From the NCBI GenBank assembly GCA_963735085.1, contig CAVTJP010000017.1, positions 124,001 through 188,000 on the forward strand: a stretch of 64,000 nt of DNA, in the 5' to 3' direction. A program made the translations under genes and the position numbers. Under the pieces are notes generated by a model. It was not told the origin of the DNA. It did not search any database and saw only the letters and a program-made list of their open reading frames with translations. The stretch comes from DATJGR01 sp963735085 (GTDB taxonomy: Bacteria; Pseudomonadota; Gammaproteobacteria; Pseudomonadales; Azotimanducaceae). Below, piece by piece: positions 42,325 through 51,201 of this stretch. Numbering within the stretch: the first letter of the stretch is position 1; the number at the start of each line of letters is the position of its first letter.

Positions 42325-43737
42325 ATGACGACGCCATTTCCGAACGATCCGTTCCTGACCGGTTATTTTGCACCGAGCGGCGTCGAATGCGATGCGCCGG
42401 ATCTGGTCATCGAGGGGAAGCTGCCGACCGATCTCGCTGGAACCTACTATCGCAACGGACCCGATCCGTTGCATCCGCCGCGCGAAGGCGATACGTATCA
42501 CTGGTTCGACGGCGACGGCATGATTCAGTGCTTCAACATTGAGGACGGGCGCGTCAGTTGGCGCAACCGCTGGGTGCGATCGGAGAAATTCAAGCGGGAA
42601 CTTGCAGCCGGCAAGCGGCTGTTCGGCGTGTTCGGCAATCCGATGATGTCCGACCCGTCGGTGGTCGATGCGGAGTACAACACCGGCAACACGCACATCG
42701 TCGAACATGGCGGCCGATTGCTCGCGTTGATGGAAGGCGCGCTGCCGCAGCAGATCAAACAACGCACGCTGGAGACGCTCGGCAACTTCGATTTCAGCGG
42801 GGCGGTATCCGGTCCGGTGACGGCGCATCCGAAATTCGACGCAGACACCGGCGAGATGATCTTCTTCGGCTATTCGGCACAAGGACCGGGTTCGCGCGCG
42901 CTGCGCTATAACGTCGCCGATCGCGACGGCAACGTCATCCGCAACGAATTCTTCGACGCACCGTTCCCGGCAATGGTGCACGACTTCTTCGTCACGAAGA
43001 CACACGCGATATTCCCGATCTTTCCGCTGACGGTGAGCATCGAGCGCGTGATGAGCGGTGGGCCGATGATGGCGTGGGAGCCTGACAAAGGTGCGCACTT
43101 CGGCGTCATTCCGCGCGATGGCACAGCGGCTGACGTGAAGTGGTACTCGATGGAGGCACGCTTCATGTTCCACATGATGAATGCGTGGACCGACGGTACC
43201 AAACTGCACGCCGACGTCACCGGTGCGAACGCAACACAGTTCGCGCCGAAGCTCGATGGTTCGATGGCGGCGGTATCGGATGGCATCGCGCCTACGTTCC
43301 GTCGTTGGAGCATCGATCTCGCCGATAATTCTGCGACGGTCAAGGAAGAGTTGCTCGACGACATCGCCTGCGAATTTCCGCGCACCGACGATCGTCTGAT
43401 GACCAAGCCGTATCGGCATGGCTTTGCGGTGGGCACTCCCGGGCAGGAGTTGACGAACTTCAATCACCTCATTCATTTCGACAAGCAGACCGGTGCGCGC
43501 ACGACCTACGGACCGGGCGACGATTACATGCTCGGCGAAGCCGTTTTCGCGCCGCGGCGAGGCGCCACCGCGGAGGCGGACGGCTATCTGATCGTGCTCG
43601 CCTACCACGCGCCCAGCAACAAGAGCGAGCTGATGATTCTGGACGCGCAGGACGTCGGCTCAGGCCCTGTTGCCAAGGCGAAAATCCCGATGCGCATTCC
43701 CGCTGGATTCCACGGCAGCTGGGTCGGCGCGAGCTGA
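42325..43737 (+). CDS. Carotenoid cleavage/lignostilbene dioxygenase family
   Basis: 470-residue seven-bladed propeller with the four iron-binding histidines H168 (TAHPKF), H219 (MVHDF), H283 (FMFHMMN) and H463 (GFHGSW). GTYYRNGPDP and HWFDGDGMI are family N-terminal signatures. It cleaves an alkene bond with O2; family members act on carotenoids, stilbenes and isoeugenol. The neighbouring GSTs, isomerase and the box operon favour an aromatic (lignostilbene-like) substrate, but this is inference. ATG 42325 has GAGG seven bases upstream. Divergent TetR. Confidence 0.92.
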   Translation: MTTPFPNDPFLTGYFAPSGVECDAPDLVIEGKLPTDLAGTYYRNGPDPLHPPREGDTYHWFDGDGMIQCFNIEDGRVSWRNRWVRSEKFKRELAAGKRLFGVFGNPMMSDPSVVDAEYNTGNTHIVEHGGRLLALMEGALPQQIKQRTLETLGNFDFSGAVSGPVTAHPKFDADTGEMIFFGYSAQGPGSRALRYNVADRDGNVIRNEFFDAPFPAMVHDFFVTKTHAIFPIFPLTVSIERVMSGGPMMAWEPDKGAHFGVIPRDGTAADVKWYSMEARFMFHMMNAWTDGTKLHADVTGANATQFAPKLDGSMAAVSDGIAPTFRRWSIDLADNSATVKEELLDDIACEFPRTDDRLMTKPYRHGFAVGTPGQELTNFNHLIHFDKQTGARTTYGPGDDYMLGEAVFAPRRGATAEADGYLIVLAYHAPSNKSELMILDAQDVGSGPVAKAKIPMRIPAGFHGSWVGAS

Positions 43738-43738
43738 G

Positions 43739-43801
43739 ACATAAGGGGACATAAGGGGGTCAGAACGACGTTTGCGGCGAAAGTCGTTCTGACCCCTTTT
43801 T
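43739..43801. repeat. REP-like palindrome with GGGGTCAGA arms
   Basis: 14-base perfect arms GGGGTCAGAACGAC (43756-43769) and complement (43783-43796), ending in TTTTT (43797-43801), preceded by a tandem ACATAAGGGG repeat (43739-43758). The GGGGTCAGA head is shared with the element at 55604. It lies just after the oxygenase stop and could also act as an intrinsic terminator. Confidence 0.7.
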
Positions 43802-43895
43802 GCCTAGACCGAGCTGAGCGGCCACGCTAACCGCGCCGGTGAGGGATCATCCAGGAGGAACTTGGTTATCATTGCGCTTTTGCGCGGGGCGAAAC

Positions 43896-45359
43896 ATGGC
43901 CGCTGCCGACATCGTGATCGGTGCCCAAGACGGCAAAGCCGTCGTTCAACTCGGTGCGATGAGCAATCGTCACGGCTTGGTGGCGGGCGCGACAGGAACC
44001 GGCAAGACCGTCACGTTGCAGATACTCGCGGAGGGCTTTTCGCGGCTCGGCGTGCCGGTATTCGCGGCGGACGTGAAGGGCGATCTGGCCGGCATCTCGG
44101 CAGCTGGTGCGCCGAATAAGGAGATCGACCGGCGCCGTGGCCTGATCCCGCTCGACGGTTATCAGCAACGCGGCTACCCGGTTGCGTTCTGGGACGTGTA
44201 CGGCGCCTCCGGGCATCCGGTGCATACCACCATCTCCGAAGTGGGGCCGCTGCTGCTCGCGAATCTGCTCGAGTTGAACGACACGCAGAGCGGCGTGCTG
44301 TATGCAGCTTTTCGCATTGCCGATGAACAGGGCCTGTTGCTGCTCGATTTGAAAGATCTGAAGGCGATGCTGGCGTGGATGGCTGAACATGCCGCGACGC
44401 TGCGTGGCGAGTACGGCAACATTTCTGGGGCGTCGGTGGGTGCCATTCAGCGCAGTCTGCTGGTACTCGAAGAGCAGGGCGCCGATGCGCTGTTCGGTGA
44501 GCCGGCGCTCGCGCTTTCGGATCTGATGCAGACAGATTTCTCCGGCAATGGCGTCATCAGCATTCTCGATGCGACCCAACTGGTGCAGAAAGCGCCGCGT
44601 GTCTATGCAGCGCTGCTGCTGTGGCTGTTGTCGGAACTGTTCGAAGACCTGCCGGAGGCCGGCGATGCTGCAAAGCCAAAACTGGTGTTGTTTTTCGACG
44701 AAGCGCATCTGTTGTTCGACGGTGCGCCAAAACCGCTGCTCGACAAAATCGAGCAGGTCGTGCGGTTGATCCGCTCGAAAGGCGTCGGTGTGTATTTCGT
44801 CACCCAGAGTCCGCTCGATGTGCCGGAGGACGTGCTCGGTCAATTGGGCCTGAAAATTCAGCATGCGCTGCGCGCGTTCACGCCGAAGGATCGCCAGGTC
44901 ATCAAGGCGGTCGCGCAGGGTTTTCGTGCGAATCCCGGTGTCGATGTCGAAGCGATCGTCACCGAACTCGAGACGGGCGAAGCGTTGGTTTCGGCGCTCG
45001 ATGCGAAAGGCGCGCCGCAACCTGTTTCGCGCACATTGATTGCGCCGCCGGAATCGCGCATCGGGCCAATTGATGCAGCCGAGCGCGCCGAGAAGATCTC
45101 TAAATCGCCGTTTCGTGGCAAGTACGACAAGCGCGTCGACCGGGAGTCCGCCTACGAGATGCTGGCAGCGCGCACCGACCAGGAGCGCGCCGCAAGCGAG
45201 GCGGCGAAGCCGGCGCTGCCTGAAGCCAAAACGCCCCACGGGCGTACACGCCAATCGGCAGCCGAGGCGATGATGAGCAGTGCCGCGCGCGCCATTGGCA
45301 GTTCGTTGGGCAGACAGTTGATTCGGGGCATCCTGGGATCGTTGCTCAAAAAACGATGA
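43896..45359 (+). CDS. HerA/FtsK-type ATPase, DUF853 (YjgR-like)
   Basis: 487 residues. Walker A GATGTGKT (31-38), Walker B LVLFFDEAHLLF with a following Gln/Arg sensor (VTQSPLDVPEDVLGQLG), and a DUF853 middle (GYPVAFWDVYG-ASGHP, HTTISEVGPLLLANLL). Close to E. coli YjgR in length and layout. The family is a stand-alone hexameric motor related to DNA translocases; its cellular job is unknown. ATG 43896 is the first credible start after the palindrome; no strong ribosome site. Followed 18 bases on by the acyltransferase pair. Confidence 0.9.
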   Translation: MAAADIVIGAQDGKAVVQLGAMSNRHGLVAGATGTGKTVTLQILAEGFSRLGVPVFAADVKGDLAGISAAGAPNKEIDRRRGLIPLDGYQQRGYPVAFWDVYGASGHPVHTTISEVGPLLLANLLELNDTQSGVLYAAFRIADEQGLLLLDLKDLKAMLAWMAEHAATLRGEYGNISGASVGAIQRSLLVLEEQGADALFGEPALALSDLMQTDFSGNGVISILDATQLVQKAPRVYAALLLWLLSELFEDLPEAGDAAKPKLVLFFDEAHLLFDGAPKPLLDKIEQVVRLIRSKGVGVYFVTQSPLDVPEDVLGQLGLKIQHALRAFTPKDRQVIKAVAQGFRANPGVDVEAIVTELETGEALVSALDAKGAPQPVSRTLIAPPESRIGPIDAAERAEKISKSPFRGKYDKRVDRESAYEMLAARTDQERAASEAAKPALPEAKTPHGRTRQSAAEAMMSSAARAIGSSLGRQLIRGILGSLLKKR

Positions 45360-45377
45360 TCGGCAGGATCATCAAGC

Positions 45378-46361
45378 TTGGCTAAGTACTACTTCCTTCC
45401 CCGCAAGCTCGCGAAGCGGCGTCCGGAGTTCAACCGAATCGGCTGGCGCATCGAAGCGTGGGCCATCTCGGCGCTGATCGGCGTGTTTCGAACCTTGCCA
45501 CTGGAACGCGCAACGCGCCTGGCGCATGGTCTGTTCGCGGCCGTCGGATCGCATTCCGGAAAACGTGTTCGGGTGTTGCGAAATCTCCGCGTTGCATTCC
45601 CGGACGCTTCGCAGCCGGAACTGGACGTTCTCGCGCGCGATATATTTGGCCACGTCGGTGTCGCGCTCGCTGAAATCGCGCAACTCGATCGCATCTGGCG
45701 CGACCGCGAACGACGTCTCGAGTTCGTGGTTGCGCCGGAGATCAGGTTTCTGGCGGAGCGCGGCCGGCCGGCAGTTTTCGTCACCGCACACATCGGCCCG
45801 TGGACCTTGACGAATTTCATCGCGCCACAATTCGGCTTTCCGCTGTCAATCGTCTATGCGCCCGAATCGAATCCATACGTCCACGACATCATGCTGCGAC
45901 TGCGGGGTGAACTGCAGGTCGCACTGTTGTCGCGCGACAACAGCATGCGCACGTTGATGAAGGCGTTGTCGGACGGTGGCGCCATCGGTCTCGGGTCCGA
46001 CGTTCGCTTCGATGGTGGTGAAATGATTCCGTTCTTCGGCAAGGCGATGCCGACCAACGTCGTACCGGCTCGGCTTGCGTTGCGGTTCGACTGCGAGCTG
46101 ATTCCGGCGCAGGCCGAACGTCTGCCTGACGGCCGTTTCCGAATCACGGCGCATGCGCCGGTGCGCCCCGGCGATCCGTTGGCGAGCGTTGCCGAGCAGG
46201 CGATCGACATGACCACGCAGCTCAACGCGCGTTTCGAGCAGTGGGTACGCGCTGCCCCGGGTGAATGGCTGTGTCTCGCGCGGCGGTGGCCGAAGGATGT
46301 CGAATTGGCCGCGGAACAGGCCGCGCGGCAGCGCGAGTCGGGGCGCAAAGCGCCACGATGA
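45378..46361 (+). CDS. LpxL-like lipid acyltransferase paralogue lacking the catalytic acid
   Basis: 327 residues with the lipid A late-acyltransferase (LpxL/HtrB) fold. The HX4(D/E) site reads H138-I-G-P-W-T143: the glutamate is replaced by threonine. Other blocks (ESNPYVHDIMLRLR, GGAIGLGSDVRFDGGEMIPFFGKAM and EWLCLARRW) are well kept. The protein may be inactive, regulatory, or use another residue. TTG start, with no strong ribosome site visible. An intact paralogue follows after 22 bases, so the pair may work as a heterodimer. Confidence 0.82.
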   Translation: MAKYYFLPRKLAKRRPEFNRIGWRIEAWAISALIGVFRTLPLERATRLAHGLFAAVGSHSGKRVRVLRNLRVAFPDASQPELDVLARDIFGHVGVALAEIAQLDRIWRDRERRLEFVVAPEIRFLAERGRPAVFVTAHIGPWTLTNFIAPQFGFPLSIVYAPESNPYVHDIMLRLRGELQVALLSRDNSMRTLMKALSDGGAIGLGSDVRFDGGEMIPFFGKAMPTNVVPARLALRFDCELIPAQAERLPDGRFRITAHAPVRPGDPLASVAEQAIDMTTQLNARFEQWVRAAPGEWLCLARRWPKDVELAAEQAARQRESGRKAPR

Positions 46362-46383
46362 GCCGCCGCCAAACGGACCGACA

Positions 46384-47349
46384 ATGGCGCGCCTGATCTT
46401 CGCCAGCGCGTTGGACGCGCAGGCCAAACGCTACGCGTGGTTGCGTGCGCTGCTGTTCCGGTTCGAATCATTTATCGTGCATCTGTGCTGGTGGACGTTT
46501 CGAGCGATGTCACCGCAGCGTTCGGCGCAACTCGGTCGATGGGTCGTTGGCGAGCTGGGGCCGCATTCGGCAAAGGCGGCGATGGTGGAGGACAATCTGC
46601 GTGTTGTGTTTCCAACGCTCGACGCCGCGGCGATCGCCGATCTCGCGCGCGGCACGTGGCGGAGCATGGGACTCGTGTTCGGCGAGTACCCGCACCTCGA
46701 CCGGATCGCACGCGTCGACGACAGCGCGCGACTGGAAATCGTCGACCTCTGCAACCTGGACGTGTACCGACGGCGCGAACGGCAGGCGGTGTTTTTCGGC
46801 GCGCATCTGTCGAACTGGGAAATCATGGCGTTGGCGCTGGCGCGCGAAGGGGTGCCGCTACTCGCGCTGCAGGCACCGTTGCAGAACCCGCATCTGGGCA
46901 AACTGATGGACCGCGCGCGCGAGCAGTTGGGCTGTCGAATGCTCGCCCGAGGCGAGTCGATGCGCGCGCTGATTCGACAGGTTCGCGACGGCGGCAGCTT
47001 GGGCTTGCTGCTGGACCTGTCGATGAAAGACGGCGAGATGGTCGAATTTTTCGGTCATCCGATGCGTACCTCGCTGACGCCGGCGCGCATGGCGCTGCGC
47101 TACGGTTGCGACATCGTACCGATGCGCACTGAACGGCTTGGTGAGGCGCGCTTTCGCGTCACCGCGTATCCGCCGGTGACGTTCGACTCCGATGGCAGCG
47201 ACGAAGCAGTGGCCGCCATCGCGATCACGCGGCGTCTAAATGCGCTGATGGAGACATGGATTCTCGAGCAGCCACAGGAGTGGATGTGCGCGAACCGGCG
47301 CTGGGAGAAGTCGTTATATCGGACATTGCGCGCAGAACGCCGGGCGTAG
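46384..47349 (+). CDS. LpxL/HtrB-like lysophospholipid or lipid A acyltransferase
   Basis: 321 residues, same family as the preceding gene but with an intact site H141-L-S-N-W-E146 (HX4E). Also RARE-type block (GCRMLARGESMRALIRQVRDGGSLGLLLDL) and EWMCANRRWEKS near the end. It would transfer an acyl chain from acyl-ACP to lipid A or another membrane lipid on the cytosolic face. ATG 46384 is 22 bases after the previous stop; the longer in-frame reading is antisense-like and lacks a ribosome site. Precedes the LpxO-like gene. Confidence 0.88.
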   Translation: MARLIFASALDAQAKRYAWLRALLFRFESFIVHLCWWTFRAMSPQRSAQLGRWVVGELGPHSAKAAMVEDNLRVVFPTLDAAAIADLARGTWRSMGLVFGEYPHLDRIARVDDSARLEIVDLCNLDVYRRRERQAVFFGAHLSNWEIMALALAREGVPLLALQAPLQNPHLGKLMDRAREQLGCRMLARGESMRALIRQVRDGGSLGLLLDLSMKDGEMVEFFGHPMRTSLTPARMALRYGCDIVPMRTERLGEARFRVTAYPPVTFDSDGSDEAVAAIAITRRLNALMETWILEQPQEWMCANRRWEKSLYRTLRAERRA

Positions 47350-47374
47350 AAGGCGCCATCTAGCGGAAGTCCGC

Positions 47375-47403
47375 ATGGCACCGTCTGGACCATGCGATAC
47401 AAT
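47375..47403 (+). promoter_or_regulatory. Candidate promoter of the LpxO-like gene
   Basis: -35 ATGGCA (47375-47380), 17-base spacer, -10 TACAAT (47398-47403), giving a leader of about 47 bases before ATG 47457. The -10 is one mismatch from consensus, the -35 two. Confidence 0.45.
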
Positions 47404-47456
47404 GCCGGGCCTTCCGGAAACTGACTTGTTGGACTGAATTTTTGGAAAATGTGCCG

Positions 47457-48356
47457 ATGAACTTCCTGCTCATCATCGTTTGCCTCCTGATTGCGCTCGG
47501 CGCAGCGGCGCTGTGGTTGATCAACCGCTTCGAAAAGATGCCCAACAAGAAAAAGAAGAAGCTTTTTACGAAGACGATCAACGAGGTCTACACCTGGTTC
47601 GAGGATCACGGCCTGATGCGACGGAATCCGGCCTACATACGCGACTACCATCGCGAATACCCCGAATTGAAGGTGCTCGAAGACAACCACGCGATCGTGC
47701 AGCGCGAATGCCTGGAACTGCTGAATATCAAAGACCGCCTGACCGACGTGCGTGCCCTGGGAGCCGGCTACACCGAAGGCGGCATTCACACCGCCAAGTG
47801 GAAAGCGTTCATGTTCAAGTCGGGCGATTTCATCGAGGAGAACTGCAAGCTCGCGCCGCAGACCGCGGCACTGATCAAACGCATCCCCGGCGTGTACACC
47901 GCGTTCTTTTCGGTGCTCGATCCGCATCAGGACATCACGCCGCACTGGGGCTACTACAAGGGCTTTCTGCGTTATCACCTCGGCGTGCAGATTCCGTACA
48001 ACAACGCGAACCAGCAGTGTTGGTTGCGCGTCAATGGCGACCGGGCACAAAACGCATTGCAGGACAAGGCGCAGATCGTCAATGGTGAGCGCTACTTCTG
48101 GAAGGATGGCGAGGGCATCATCTTCGACGACAACTATCTGCACGATGCCGCCAACGAATCGGATCAGGTGCGGGTGGTGTTGTGGCTCGATCTGCGCCGC
48201 AAGATGCCGTTCTACATCATGCCGCTGAATCGTTTGTGTCTGTGGCTGGTGTATCGCGACAAATCCGTCGACAAGATTCGCCGTGGCGCATTGATCGGCG
48301 CCGAAATGCCCGGTCAATCGCCCAATGTGAAGCCGGCGGGCGTAGTGCCTTCGTAG
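47457..48356 (+). CDS. lpxO: Aspartyl/asparaginyl beta-hydroxylase family, LpxO-like
   Basis: 299 residues. An N-terminal membrane anchor (LLIIVCLLIALGAAALWLI), a lysine-rich neck, and an Fe(II)/2-oxoglutarate dioxygenase domain with HQDITPHWGYYKGFLRYHLGV and NYLHDAANES holding the iron His residues and the 2OG-binding Arg (VRVVLWLD). This is the LpxO type that 2-hydroxylates secondary acyl chains of lipid A. Location directly after two LpxL-like genes supports lipid A modification. I choose ATG 47457; an in-frame TTG at 47442 is possible. Its 3' end overlaps the opposing VOC gene by 43 bases. Confidence 0.87.
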   Translation: MNFLLIIVCLLIALGAAALWLINRFEKMPNKKKKKLFTKTINEVYTWFEDHGLMRRNPAYIRDYHREYPELKVLEDNHAIVQRECLELLNIKDRLTDVRALGAGYTEGGIHTAKWKAFMFKSGDFIEENCKLAPQTAALIKRIPGVYTAFFSVLDPHQDITPHWGYYKGFLRYHLGVQIPYNNANQQCWLRVNGDRAQNALQDKAQIVNGERYFWKDGEGIIFDDNYLHDAANESDQVRVVLWLDLRRKMPFYIMPLNRLCLWLVYRDKSVDKIRRGALIGAEMPGQSPNVKPAGVVPS

Positions 48357-48976
48357 CGGATCTCACCGCGCGGGCTGGCAAACGTCAGCGTCATGCGCCG
48401 GTCACCCGCCTGGACTGCGACGTCTATTCCCAACTCGGCGATCAAGGACGCCAGTGGCATCGGTTCCGGTGACGTCAGTTGCGCGGCCATCAACGGCCCG
48501 ACACATGGTGACGTCCGCGCCGGATGCGGGCAATCCAGCCAATCGATGAAGAACGGCGCGAGTCCGCCGTGGCGATGGTGGTGCAGTCCAAGTAGTTCCC
48601 ACTCGAGTCGCTCGCCGCCGGGTGGCGTTCGGTTCATGCGATGTGCCCGCGTTGGCGTCCAACCAAGCGCCTTCAGGCGCGCGGAAGCGTTCTCGAGCCC
48701 TGCACAGCGCACGGCCCAGTGGATCAGTTTCGGTTGCGTCAGCCGCGCCATCGGTGCCGACGAACTGCTCGGTGGCTGCGCCGGGTCCGGTGCAATGATT
48801 TCTAGATAGGTTGAATCGTCGAAGCCAACCAGCGCGTTGTGCGTACCGCGGCCTTGATGCGCGCCGCCAAAAGCGGGCCGAACACCTGTGGCGCCTTCGA
48901 ATTCGGCGCACGTCAGCTCGAGATCGGCGGTGGCCAATACGAAGTGATCGATGTGGCCTCGAAGCGGTGTATTCAA
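48314..48976 (-). CDS. Glyoxalase-like VOC family protein
   Basis: 220 residues. HIDHFVLATADLELTCAEFEGATGVRP at the start and LVGFDDSTYLEIIAPD are typical of the Glyoxalase_3-type vicinal oxygen chelate proteins; the second half (RTSPCVGPLMAAQLTSPEP) is the duplicated module. Candidate metal ligands are His10 and Glu58-type residues. Reaction unknown. ATGA overlap with the DUF2461 gene, last in the box operon. Confidence 0.82.
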   Translation of the reverse strand: MNTPLRGHIDHFVLATADLELTCAEFEGATGVRPAFGGAHQGRGTHNALVGFDDSTYLEIIAPDPAQPPSSSSAPMARLTQPKLIHWAVRCAGLENASARLKALGWTPTRAHRMNRTPPGGERLEWELLGLHHHRHGGLAPFFIDWLDCPHPARTSPCVGPLMAAQLTSPEPMPLASLIAELGIDVAVQAGDRRMTLTFASPRGEIRYEGTTPAGFTLGD

Positions 48977-49659
48977 AACGGCACCTCTACGGCACGACAG
49001 AGGAATTGCATCAACGGCTTCGCGGCGTCGAAACGTTTGGCGATCCGTTTTGCGAAGTCCTTCTTAAACAGTTCATCGTCATCGATCGGGCACATCGCAA
49101 TGAAGTCGGTACGCTTCAGATCCTCGATCATCGGATGATCGCCCGGATAGCCGCGCGGCGGTCGCTTCAGTGCGCCTCCATCGAGCGTGAAGACGCGTCG
49201 GAATGCCGCATCGTCGCGCGCGCGCTTCCAAGCCGTCGTGCGCTCGATGAGCGCGTCGCGAATCTTCGCGAGTGAATCCCGCTCGGGGTGCCACATGCCG
49301 GCGCCTATGAAGTTGCGACCGGGTTCGATGTGCATGTAGTAACCGGGCGAATGCACGTCTTTGCCCTGGTTGTGGCGAAACTGGATACCGACGTTGGTTT
49401 TGTATGGTGTTTTGTCTCGGCCGAATCGCGTGTCGCGAAATACCCGCATCAACGATCCACCCGTCTTCTTCGCAACGGCTTCGAATTGCGGGGCGATACG
49501 GTCGAGGTGTGGGCCCATCGCGACGATGAAGTCGAGCGCGGGTTCGCGCACGCGGGTCTCGTAGCGATCCCTGTTCTGCGCGAACCAGTCGCGATCGTTG
49601 TTGCGGCTGAGTTCGCGCAGGAATGCGAGCAGAGTTTTGTCGAAGCCATCAAATGCCAT
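48973..49659 (-). CDS. DUF2461 (TIGR02453) family protein
   Basis: 228 residues matching the family from end to end: TLLAFLRELSRNNDRDWFAQNRDRYE, FRDTRFGRDKTPYKTNVGIQFRH, GYYMHIEPGRNFIGAGMWHPE and RGYPGDHPMIEDLKRTDFIA. The conserved Arg/His/Asp content suggests a small-molecule or nucleic-acid-binding fold, but no activity is known. Starts 2 bases after the ligase stop, in the box transcript, although similar genes occur elsewhere without box genes. Confidence 0.9.
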   Translation of the reverse strand: MAFDGFDKTLLAFLRELSRNNDRDWFAQNRDRYETRVREPALDFIVAMGPHLDRIAPQFEAVAKKTGGSLMRVFRDTRFGRDKTPYKTNVGIQFRHNQGKDVHSPGYYMHIEPGRNFIGAGMWHPERDSLAKIRDALIERTTAWKRARDDAAFRRVFTLDGGALKRPPRGYPGDHPMIEDLKRTDFIAMCPIDDDELFKKDFAKRIAKRFDAAKPLMQFLCRAVEVPF

Positions 49660-49661
49660 CG

Positions 49662-51194
49662 CTACCTCAGCTTGAATCGTTGAATCTTACCGGTCGCCGT
49701 CTTCGGCAACTCATCGACGAATTCGACCCAGCGCGGGCGCTTGTAGTCGGCGAGTTGGCTGCGCACATGGTCGATCAACGCATCGGCCAGGCTGGCTGAG
49801 GGGCAGCCGCGGGCAACGACGATTGCCTTTGGTTTGATCAGTCTGTCGGCATCTTCGGCGCCAACCACCGCCGCTTCGATGACGTCCGGATGCGCGAGCA
49901 GTACGTTTTCCACTTCCATCGGCGACACATAGATGCCGCCGACTTTCAACAGATCGTCGCGCCGCCCGCAGTACACCAGGTGGCCCGACGCGCGCCTCAG
50001 ATATTTGTCGCCGGTGCGCACCCAGCCGTTGCGAAACGTCGTGGCCGTCAGTTCCGGCAGCTTCCAATATCCAATCGCAGTGCTGCCGCCATGCACTTCG
50101 AGGTCGCCGATGGTGTCGTCGCCCACCTCCTTGCCATCGTCGCCGACGATCCGAACCGCGTATCCGGGTACACTTTGTCCGGACGTGTTTGGCACGACAT
50201 CGGCGTTCCGATTGCTGATGAAGATGTGCAGCAGTTCGGTGGTACCGATGCCATCGAGAATGTCGAGTCCGGTTGCAGCGCGCCAGCGCTCGAGAATCGT
50301 CTCCGGCAATGCCTCACCGGCGGAGACACATAGGCGCAACCGGCCGCGCGACGGTGGTTCCTGTTCGGCCAGCAGCATCGCGTACAACGTCGGCACGCCG
50401 CAGAACACGCTCGGTTCATATCGCTGCAGTATGGCCGCAACGGTGGACGGCGAGGACCGGACCGCGGTCAATATCACCGTGGCGCCGGCCGAGAACGGAA
50501 ACGTCAGTGCGTTGCCGAGTCCGTACGCGAAGAACAGTTTGGCAGCCGAAAACACGACGTCGTCCGGCGCGAGCGCGAGTATGTCGCGCGCATACGAGCG
50601 TGCGGTGAATTCGAGAGCGCTGTGGCGGTGCACCACCCCCTTTGGCTTACCGGTCGTGCCGGATGTGTACAGCCAGAATGCGACATCGGTACGGCGGGTG
50701 TTGGCGCTTGTCTGCGCGATGGATGCGTAGCGCAAGGTATCCGCCAGCGTCGGTACATGATCCGGTGCACTGGATTCGTCTCCGCTGACGATTACGCCGA
50801 GGTGTGGCAGCGACGCCAGCAGCGGTTCCCACGCAGGCAGCAGCCTCGACGATACGATGACGAGGCGCGCTTCGCTGTCGGCAACGATGTATGCGTAGTC
50901 CGGCGTCGTCATCAGTGTATTGAGTGGTACGGGCACCGCGCCCGCGCGTATCGCGCCCAGAAAGCACACCGGGAAATCGACGCTGTCTTCCAGACACAAC
51001 AGCACGCGCTCGCCGTGTGTCAGGCGTCGGCCCCTCAGCACATTCGCAAACCGGTTGACGCGTTCGTTGAGCAGCGCGTAGTTGTAGCGCCCCGAGTCGT
51101 CGATGACCGCAGTACGCAGCGCCCGGCCGTGCACGATATTAGGTGTCAGCAGAATGTCGGCTGCATTGTACTGTTCGGCTGGATGTGGGCTCAT
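49662..51194 (-). CDS. bclA: Benzoate--CoA ligase
   Basis: 510-residue ANL adenylating enzyme. P-loop YTSGTTGKPKGVVHRH, DGIGTTELLHIF (A5), VRTGDKYLR, GRRDDLLKVGGIYVSP (A8) and the C-terminal KTATGKIQRFKLR with catalytic Lys. The A4/A5 region (FFAYGLGNALTFPF) and length match benzoate-CoA ligase family members. It activates benzoate for the box pathway. ATG 51194 lies 7 bases after the boxB stop; an upstream in-frame stretch lies inside boxB antisense-like. Confidence 0.92.
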   Translation of the reverse strand: MSPHPAEQYNAADILLTPNIVHGRALRTAVIDDSGRYNYALLNERVNRFANVLRGRRLTHGERVLLCLEDSVDFPVCFLGAIRAGAVPVPLNTLMTTPDYAYIVADSEARLVIVSSRLLPAWEPLLASLPHLGVIVSGDESSAPDHVPTLADTLRYASIAQTSANTRRTDVAFWLYTSGTTGKPKGVVHRHSALEFTARSYARDILALAPDDVVFSAAKLFFAYGLGNALTFPFSAGATVILTAVRSSPSTVAAILQRYEPSVFCGVPTLYAMLLAEQEPPSRGRLRLCVSAGEALPETILERWRAATGLDILDGIGTTELLHIFISNRNADVVPNTSGQSVPGYAVRIVGDDGKEVGDDTIGDLEVHGGSTAIGYWKLPELTATTFRNGWVRTGDKYLRRASGHLVYCGRRDDLLKVGGIYVSPMEVENVLLAHPDVIEAAVVGAEDADRLIKPKAIVVARGCPSASLADALIDHVRSQLADYKRPRWVEFVDELPKTATGKIQRFKLR

Positions 51195-51201
51195 CGAAAC
51201 G

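Noticed and set aside
47365..47396. GCATGG/CCATGC inverted repeat before the LpxO-like gene
   Set aside because: Only six-base arms with a 13-base interior; chance is likely.
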